Translations under genes and position numbers: made by a program
Notes under the pieces: generated by a model
What the model was told of the DNA's origin: nothing
Seen by the model: only the letters and a program-made list of their open reading frames with translations
The model's database searches: none
Shown: one piece after another, positions 1 through 4,070 of the stretch
Position numbering within the stretch: position 1 is the stretch's first letter
Layout: each line of letters starts with the position of its first letter
Source of the DNA: Pseudomonadota bacterium
GTDB lineage: Bacteria; Myxococcota; Myxococcia; Myxococcales; Vulgatibacteraceae
Direction: 5' to 3'
DNA: 6,277 bases
Assembly (NCBI GenBank): GCA_023436385.1
Contig: JAEZJH010000105.1
Coordinates: forward strand, 1-6,277

Positions 1-1050
1 AGCCCGCATGGTGTCCAGGCAGAGGATGGCGTCGAGGCCGCGCTTCCGCCACGGCTGCTTGATCCCGAGGAGCAAGAGCCGGAGCTGGTCGATCTTCCGG
101 GAGTGCCAGAGGAGCTTGGCGAGGCCGATGGGCAGGCCGAAGCGGGTGAGTCGCCCGCCCACGTGGATCAGCGCCTGGTTGAGATCGGGGATGGTCACGG
201 AAAAGGCCACCGGCTCGCCCCGGGCCTCGATGATCAGGGCCAGCTCCGGGACGGCGACCGTCTTCAGCTCCTTCACCAGGCCGTCGAACTCGGCGTCGGT
301 GAGGGGGACGAACCCCCAGTTCTTCTCCCAGGCCGAGTTGTAGATCTCCTTGATCCGCGCCGCCTCCGCCGCGATGTCGTCGAACCGGACCGGCCGCACC
401 ACGAGCCCCTCCCGCTCGCGGATCCGGTCGGAGATCCGGACCATCTTCTCCGGCTCCTTGGCGGTCGCCCAGTTCCACCACGCGTAGAGGTCCTTGGCCT
501 TGGGGAGGCCGAGCACCTCCTCGAAGTGCCGGACGTAGTAGCGGGGGTTGTAGGGCATCATCACCACGGGCGGCGTGTCGAAGCCCTCCCGGAGCAGCCC
601 GAGGTCGTGGTTCGAGGAGAGGTTGAGCGGCCCGAGGAGGGTCTCGAGGCCCCGGTCGTGGACCCACTTCCGCGCCGCCTCGAACAGCGCCCGGGCCACC
701 TCGTCGTCGTCGATCGCCTCGTAGAGGCCGAACGAGCCGGCCCGGGTCCCCTGGAACTGGTTGTAGTTCCGGTCCTCCACCGCGGCGATCCGGCCCACCG
801 CCACCCCGTCCTTCCGGGCGAGGAACAGCTCGCAGGCGGCGTGGGCGAAGAACGGGTTGCGCTGGGGATCGATGAAGTCCCGGCGCTCCATCAGGAGCGG
901 CGCCACCCAGTTCCGGTCGCCCCGGTAGATCCGGTAGGGCACCCGGAGGAACTCGTCGCGGTCGCGGGCGGTGATCACCCGGTCGACGACAACCCGGCCC
1001 TGGGCCGGGACGTCGTCCGTCCCGGGGGCGGAAGCAGAAGCGGTGACCAT
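1..1050 (-). CDS. GNAT/YghO-family acyltransferase, candidate bacterial ceramide synthase (3'-truncated by window)
   Basis: The minus-strand frame is open from an ATG at 1050 to the left edge, giving 350 residues with no stop, so the C-terminus is missing. A GAGGA ribosome site (1056-1060) sits 5 nt before the ATG and supports this start. Family hallmarks visible are RNPFFAHA (64-71), FLARKDG and VGRIAAVEDRNYNQF (about 76-99), a GPLNLSSNHDLGLL block (140-153), MMPYNPRYY (164-172), and a late GNAT acyl-CoA-binding-like segment R335-K-R-G338-L-D at 335-340. These mark the YghO-like branch of the GNAT acyltransferases. From memory, the Caulobacter ceramide synthase that N-acylates the sphingoid base belongs to this type. 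The gene lies 52 nt downstream of the SPT gene on the same strand, so co-transcription is likely and supports that role. No membrane segment or signal peptide is evident, suggesting a cytosolic or peripheral protein. It could instead be an N-acyltransferase for another amine. The family call is firm; the ceramide-synthase call is inference. Confidence 0.82.
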   Translation of the reverse strand, partial: MVTASASAPGTDDVPAQGRVVVDRVITARDRDEFLRVPYRIYRGDRNWVAPLLMERRDFIDPQRNPFFAHAACELFLARKDGVAVGRIAAVEDRNYNQFQGTRAGSFGLYEAIDDDEVARALFEAARKWVHDRGLETLLGPLNLSSNHDLGLLREGFDTPPVVMMPYNPRYYVRHFEEVLGLPKAKDLYAWWNWATAKEPEKMVRISDRIREREGLVVRPVRFDDIAAEAARIKEIYNSAWEKNWGFVPLTDAEFDGLVKELKTVAVPELALIIEARGEPVAFSVTIPDLNQALIHVGGRLTRFGLPIGLAKLLWHSRKIDQLRLLLLGIKQPWRKRGLDAILCLDTMRA

Positions 1051-1102
1051 GATCTTCCTCGCGCGGCCGCGCGGACGCGGCCGGAACAGCGGCGGGAGCC
1101 GG

Positions 1103-2620
1103 CTACTCCCGATCGTCGGTCCGCTTCCCGTTCCGGAAGCGGTTGGCCAGCTCGAACAGCTGGTACCCGCGCTCGACGGCGGCGCCGGTGAGGTCGCCCA
1201 GCTTCGCCTGGACCACCCGGTTCAGCTCGTCGCGGCTGGGCAGCTCGAAGTTGGCGGCCCGCCAGGTAGCCGACTCGACCAGGTCGCGGATCCGCCGGGC
1301 CAGCTCCGCCGGCGTGCGCTCTGGCACCGACACCGCCCGGGGCGGGAGCGGCTCGAAGGCCGTCCGGCCCGCCTGGCTGTTCGGGTCGTCGACCGAGCCG
1401 AGGTGGGCGATCACCTCGGCGGCGAGCGGCGCCTCCTCCGGGATCAGCTTGAACTTCTTCCCCACCACCTCGAAGGCCTCGATCACCCGGTTCAGCTGCT
1501 CGTCGGTGTGGGTGGCCATGTAGGTGGTGCGCATCAGCGCGCAGTTCGGCTCCACCGCCGGCGAGATCACCGGGTTGGCGAAGACCCCGTGCTCGTAGAG
1601 CGCCTTCCAGAAGCGGAAGCACTTCACCTGATCGCCGACGAAGACCGGCACCACCACGCCGTCCGACGGTCCGGTGTCGTAGCCCAGCATCTTGAAGCCG
1701 GCCCGCATCTTCTGGGCGATCCGCCAGAGGCGCAGCCGCCGCTCCGGCTCGGCCTCGACGATCTCCAGCGCCTGGAGTGCCGCGGCCACCGCCGCCGGCG
1801 TCATCGAGGCCTGGAAGATCATCGCCCGGGCCTTGTGCTGGACGAACTCGATCACCTCGGTGGGCCCGGCGATCACGCCGCCCAGGGAGCCGAGCGACTT
1901 GGAGAAGGTGGCCATCACCAGGTCGATGTCGTCCTCGACGCCCTGGTGCTCGGCGGCGCCGCGGCCGTTCGGGCCCATCACCCCCAGGCCGTGGGCCTCG
2001 TCGACCAGGATCCGGGCGCCGTACTTATGCTTGAGCGCCACCATCCCGCGGAGGTCCGCCTGGTCGCCTTCCATGGAGAAGACGCCGTCGGTGACGATCA
2101 GCTTGCCGCTCTCGGGAGCGGCGTTGCCGAGGAGCCGCTCGAGGTCGGCCAGGTCGTTGTGCCGGTAGCGCTTCTTCTCCGCGGGCGAGGCGTAGATCCC
2201 CTCGACGATCGAGGCGTGATTCTGCCGATCGGAGAAGACCACGTCCTTGCGATCGAGGATCGCGGAGAGCGTGCCCAGGTTGGTGGTGAAGCCGGTGGAG
2301 AAGACCAGCGCCTTCTCCTTCCGGAGGAACCGGGCCAGCCGCTCCTCGAGCTCGGCGTGGAGATCGAGGGTGCCGTTGAGGAGCCGGGAGCCCGAGCAGC
2401 TCGCCCCGTACTTCTCGGTGGCCCGGATCGCCGCCTCCTTGACCCGGGGGTCGAAGGAGAGGCCGAGGTAGTTGTTGGACCCCACCATGATGGCGCGGTT
2501 GCCATCGACGGTGATCTCCGTCCCCTGCTCCTGGATCGCCTTGAAATAGGGGTACAGCCCCGTCGCCCGAGAGACCTTGAGCTCGCGCCACCCGGTCGCC
2601 TTCGCGAACACGTCGCCCAT
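1103..2620 (-). CDS. spt: Serine palmitoyltransferase-like alpha-oxoamine synthase (PLP-dependent)
   Basis: This 505-residue fold-type I PLP enzyme would condense serine with an acyl thioester to give a 3-keto long-chain base, the first step of sphingolipid synthesis, in the cytosol. Visible motifs are SNNYLGL (48-54), the GSRLLNGT turn (77-84), NHASI with stacking His135, DGVFSMEGD (178-186), DEAHGLGVMG with Asp207 and His210, and ATFSKSLGSLGG with the PLP Schiff-base Lys241. Spacings His135-Asp207 (72) and His210-Lys241 (31) equal those of Sphingomonas SPT (His159, Asp231, His234, Lys265). FSKS around the lysine fits SPT better than Kbl (LGKA) or BioF (FGKA). Arg364 is the conserved carboxylate-binding Arg. 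The catalytic part ends near residue 400, the usual family length; about 105 further residues form a proline-rich linker (422-437) plus helix-forming sequence of unknown role. The ATG at 2620 has GGAGG (2629-2633) 8 nt upstream. The GNAT gene follows by 52 nt. Glycine C-acetyltransferase is the main alternative. Confidence 0.85.
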   Translation of the reverse strand: MGDVFAKATGWRELKVSRATGLYPYFKAIQEQGTEITVDGNRAIMVGSNNYLGLSFDPRVKEAAIRATEKYGASCSGSRLLNGTLDLHAELEERLARFLRKEKALVFSTGFTTNLGTLSAILDRKDVVFSDRQNHASIVEGIYASPAEKKRYRHNDLADLERLLGNAAPESGKLIVTDGVFSMEGDQADLRGMVALKHKYGARILVDEAHGLGVMGPNGRGAAEHQGVEDDIDLVMATFSKSLGSLGGVIAGPTEVIEFVQHKARAMIFQASMTPAAVAAALQALEIVEAEPERRLRLWRIAQKMRAGFKMLGYDTGPSDGVVVPVFVGDQVKCFRFWKALYEHGVFANPVISPAVEPNCALMRTTYMATHTDEQLNRVIEAFEVVGKKFKLIPEEAPLAAEVIAHLGSVDDPNSQAGRTAFEPLPPRAVSVPERTPAELARRIRDLVESATWRAANFELPSRDELNRVVQAKLGDLTGAAVERGYQLFELANRFRNGKRTDDRE

Positions 2621-2696
2621 ACCTGGACCCTCCGCCGCGTGGACCCCGAACGAATCCGCCCCCGGGGGGTCTCCCGGGTACGAGGTCGAAACTCGG

Positions 2697-2726
2697 CGAA
2701 TAGTCGAGCGGTCGGCGGGTTGTCAA
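2697..2726 (-). promoter_or_regulatory. Candidate sigma70-type promoter for spt
   Basis: Read on the minus strand, a perfect TTGACA -35 hexamer occupies 2721-2726. The -10 is weak: either GACTAT (2700-2705, 15-nt spacer) or TATTCG (2697-2702, 18-nt spacer), each matching only three of six consensus bases. Transcription would start near 2690, giving a leader of about 70 nt before the ATG at 2620. The -35 lies inside an 11-bp palindrome, GGTTGTCAACC (2718-2728), which could be a repressor or activator site. The leader also contains GC-rich self-complementary stretches at 2659-2678. The -35 match is good and the -10 is doubtful. Confidence 0.4.
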
Positions 2727-2781
2727 CCGGTCGGGGGTGGGTCGGCGCCGGGTGCAACGTGGTGGACGATGGATCGGGAAG

Positions 2782-2808
2782 GCCCGCGAACGACGGGGGG
2801 TTGCGGGC
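2782..2808. repeat. Inverted repeat with one bulged base
   Basis: GCCCGC (2782-2787) pairs with GCGGGC (2803-2808), and AAC (2789-2791) pairs with GTT (2800-2802), leaving G2788 bulged and an 8-nt loop. It makes a nine-pair stem. Neither strand has a T-tract after it, so it is not a standard terminator. In DNA this GC-rich, such stems arise by chance fairly often. Confidence 0.4.
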
Positions 2809-2820
2809 TTGGAAACCGAC

Positions 2821-2856
2821 GCGGGGCCGGGTCCGGGCGAAGGCCCCAGGCCCCGC
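2821..2856. repeat. Perfect 8-bp GC-rich inverted repeat
   Basis: GCGGGGCC at 2821-2828 is exactly complementary to GGCCCCGC at 2849-2856, with a 20-nt spacer. A second GGCCCC copy at 2842-2847 could pair with the same left arm in an alternative register. No T-tract follows on either strand. Function is unknown. Confidence 0.4.
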
Positions 2857-2890
2857 CCGTTCGATGGCTGCGGGCCACGCGAGAGGCGTC

Positions 2891-2913
2891 CCCCGGCGGC
2901 GTTTCCGCCGGGG
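2891..2913. repeat. Perfect 9-bp stem-loop in the divergent spacer
   Basis: CCCCGGCGG at 2891-2899 is exactly complementary to CCGCCGGGG at 2905-2913, with a CGTTT loop. It lies just upstream of the predicted -35 of the PAP2 promoter (2929-2934) and far upstream of the spt start. It has no trailing T-tract on either strand, so an intrinsic terminator is unlikely. A protein-binding site or insulating structure between the divergent promoters is possible. Pairing is certain from sequence; function is not. Confidence 0.55.
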
Positions 2914-2928
2914 AGTCGCCAGGATTCG

Positions 2929-2956
2929 TTGACGGGCCCGGAGGCCTAGCTAGGAT
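2929..2956 (+). promoter_or_regulatory. Candidate sigma70-type promoter for the PAP2 gene
   Basis: TTGACG (2929-2934) matches the -35 consensus at five of six bases. TAGGAT (2951-2956) matches the -10 at four of six, including the key A and T at the second, fifth and sixth positions. The spacer is 16 nt. Transcription would start near 2963, leaving a leader of about 78 nt before the chosen ATG at 3041. It is the best plus-strand promoter-like match I found in the spacer. Confidence 0.5.
2945..2954. promoter_or_regulatory. 10-bp palindrome CCTAGCTAGG overlapping the -10
   Basis: This is a perfect 10-bp palindrome covering the spacer end and most of the predicted -10 hexamer of the PAP2 promoter. 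It contains two overlapping CTAG tetramers, a sequence that is rare in many bacterial genomes. Its position would suit a repressor that blocks polymerase. The regulator is unknown. Confidence 0.4.
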
Positions 2957-2965
2957 CGGACGCTG

Positions 2966-2975
2966 CAATGCATTG
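2966..2975. promoter_or_regulatory. 10-bp palindrome CAATGCATTG at the predicted start site
   Basis: A perfect 10-bp AT-richer palindrome lies just after the predicted transcription start. Its centre is 21 bp (two helical turns) from the centre of the palindrome over the -10. TGCAAT (2964-2969) is also repeated inverted as ATTGCA at 2984-2989. It is a candidate operator, inferred from position and symmetry only. Confidence 0.4.
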
Positions 2976-3031
2976 GCGCTGGGATTGCACATCCGCGCGT
3001 GCGAAGGGAGTCCCTTTGGCGGGGATGCGGC

Positions 3032-3035
3032 GAGG
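3032..3035 (+). promoter_or_regulatory. Ribosome binding site deciding the PAP2 start
   Basis: GAGG lies 5 nt before the ATG at 3041. The alternative in-frame starts, GTG at 2999 and ATG at 3062, have no comparable purine-rich site, so 3041 is preferred. Confidence 0.65.
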
Positions 3036-3040
3036 ACAGC

Positions 3041-4000
3041 ATGGGGCGTGAGCCCGGCACCATGAACGCTGCCCTGGCGACCGAGCGGGCGGAGCCGTTG
3101 GCGCTCCGAGCCGGCGAGTTGATCGTGGTCCTCGCCTCGGTCCTGGCCCTGTCCGTGGTCCTCTGGAACTACGAGAGGGTCGACTGGTGGCCCGCCGCCG
3201 CCTACTACGTCTTGATCGCCGCCGCCCCGTTCGGGGCGCGAAGCCTGCAACGCCGTGCACCGGATAACCGCATCGTCAAGTTCGCGGCGGACTTCGCCCC
3301 GATCGGCTACATCGTCGCGCTCTACCTGCACCTGAACCCGGTCCTCGACGCGGTCAACATGGGGATCGCCGACGACTGGCTGATCCGGGCCGACGATCGG
3401 CTGTTCGGCGTTCAGCCGGCGATCTGGCTCCAGGGCCTCTTGCCACCCCTGGCCAACGACCTCTTGCTGCTCGCCTACACCACCTACTTCCTCTGGCCGG
3501 CGGTGCTGGGGCTGGTGCTCTGGCTCTCCCGCAGGGACGAGGCGTACGACGAGTGGGCCACCGCGCTGATGTTCTTCTTCGCGGTCAACTACGCCTTCTA
3601 CGCCGCGGTGCCGGCGATGGGCCCCCGGTACTTCCAGGCGGCGTGGTTCGACGGGCCGGTGCAGGGCGTCTTTCTCGCCCAACACATCGACCTGATGTTC
3701 CGGGACTCGCCGATCGCCCGGGACTGCTTCCCCTCCGGCCACACCGGCGTCTCGCTGATGGTCCTGGCGTTCGCCTGGCGGGAGTGCCGGAAGTTCTTCT
3801 GGGTGGCGGTGGTGCCGCTCTCCTGCCTGATCGTCGGTACTCTGGCCGGCCGCTTCCACTACGGGATCGATCTGATCGCGGCGGTGCCGCTGATGCTGAT
3901 CTCCCTGTCGGTGGCCAAGGCGATCCAGCGGCGGCTGCCCACCGGGATGCCGGTCGACGTCGAGCAGGTGCGCCGCTACCTGGCCACGGTCCGGCAGTAA
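3041..4000 (+). CDS. PAP2-superfamily polytopic membrane protein, candidate ceramide/lipid headgroup phosphotransferase
   Basis: From the ATG at 3041 this is a 319-residue integral membrane protein. Hydrophobic segments lie near residues 25-42, 50-65, 80-98, 137-162, 174-192, 235-247, 252-268 and 275-294, consistent with six to eight inner-membrane helices. The PAP2 catalytic signature is present: CFPSGHT with His234 (codon 3740-3742), then GRFHYGID with His273 and Asp277, forming the His/His/Asp triad. GPRY at 194-197 resembles the Aur1-like PAP2_3 group. The classical first phosphatase motif (Lys-x6-Arg-Pro) is not seen, and the SGHT plus HYxxD pattern resembles sphingomyelin and inositol-phosphorylceramide synthases more than simple phosphatases. 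It is divergent from the spt-GNAT operon, so transfer of a phospho-headgroup to ceramide is a sensible hypothesis. A generic lipid phosphatase or undecaprenyl-pyrophosphate phosphatase remains possible. Superfamily is firm; substrate is inference. Confidence 0.83.
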   Translation: MGREPGTMNAALATERAEPLALRAGELIVVLASVLALSVVLWNYERVDWWPAAAYYVLIAAAPFGARSLQRRAPDNRIVKFAADFAPIGYIVALYLHLNPVLDAVNMGIADDWLIRADDRLFGVQPAIWLQGLLPPLANDLLLLAYTTYFLWPAVLGLVLWLSRRDEAYDEWATALMFFFAVNYAFYAAVPAMGPRYFQAAWFDGPVQGVFLAQHIDLMFRDSPIARDCFPSGHTGVSLMVLAFAWRECRKFFWVAVVPLSCLIVGTLAGRFHYGIDLIAAVPLMLISLSVAKAIQRRLPTGMPVDVEQVRRYLATVRQ

Positions 4001-4070
4001 CCCTTCGGGGTCGACGAGCTGGCGTGGGAGCGGGTCTCGGCCCGCCCGGCGCCCGCGGCGCGCTCAACGG
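4001..4070. other. Convergent gap between the PAP2 and plsB genes
   Basis: Seventy bases separate two convergent stops. A 4-bp stem with a TTCG tetraloop overlaps the PAP2 stop codon (4000-4011). GCGGG/CCCGC (4030-4034 and 4041-4045) forms a 5-bp stem. Neither is followed by a T-tract, so no canonical terminator can be called. Factor-dependent termination is plausible in a genome this GC-rich. Confidence 0.5.

Larger units (their letters stand above)
2621..3040. other. Divergent intergenic control region between spt and the PAP2 gene
   Basis: These 420 bp separate two divergently transcribed genes and contain no convincing coding sequence. Long open frames cross it on both strands but continue as antisense shadows of the flanking genes. 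The left part holds a TTGACA element pointing toward spt. The middle (about 2780-2915) holds three consecutive GC-rich inverted repeats. The right part holds a sigma70-like promoter for the PAP2 gene with two 10-bp palindromes. The layout would allow shared regulation of the two flanking genes, which is inference. Confidence 0.7.

Noticed and set aside
103..1191. Plus-strand open frame opposite the GNAT gene
   Set aside because: It is antisense to a recognisable acyltransferase and shows only repetitive Pro, Val, Glu and Arg composition.
1103..2620. Glycine C-acetyltransferase (Kbl) or BioF as the identity of the PLP enzyme
   Set aside because: The FSKS context of the catalytic lysine, the SPT-like spacing and the neighbouring ceramide-synthase-like gene favour SPT, though a glycine-using enzyme is not fully excluded.
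2891..2913. Intrinsic terminator at the 9-bp stem-loop
   Set aside because: No T-tract follows on either strand, and it lies between divergent promoters where no gene ends.
971..2932. Very long plus-strand open frame (about 650 codons) antisense to the SPT gene
   Set aside because: Its translation is a low-complexity mix of Arg, Leu, Gly, His and Val without motifs, while the opposite strand encodes a complete PLP enzyme with catalytic residues. Such antisense frames are expected at high GC.
2999..3062. Alternative PAP2 starts: GTG at 2999 and ATG at 3062
   Set aside because: Neither has a ribosome site, whereas the ATG at 3041 has GAGG 5 nt upstream. The choice does not affect any domain.
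2723..3859. Minus-strand open frame opposite the PAP2 gene
   Set aside because: The plus strand encodes a membrane protein with an intact catalytic triad; this frame is Gln, Arg and Gly rich without any motif.
4000..4011. TTCG-loop hairpin at the PAP2 stop as a terminator
   Set aside because: The stem is only 4 bp and is not followed by T residues.
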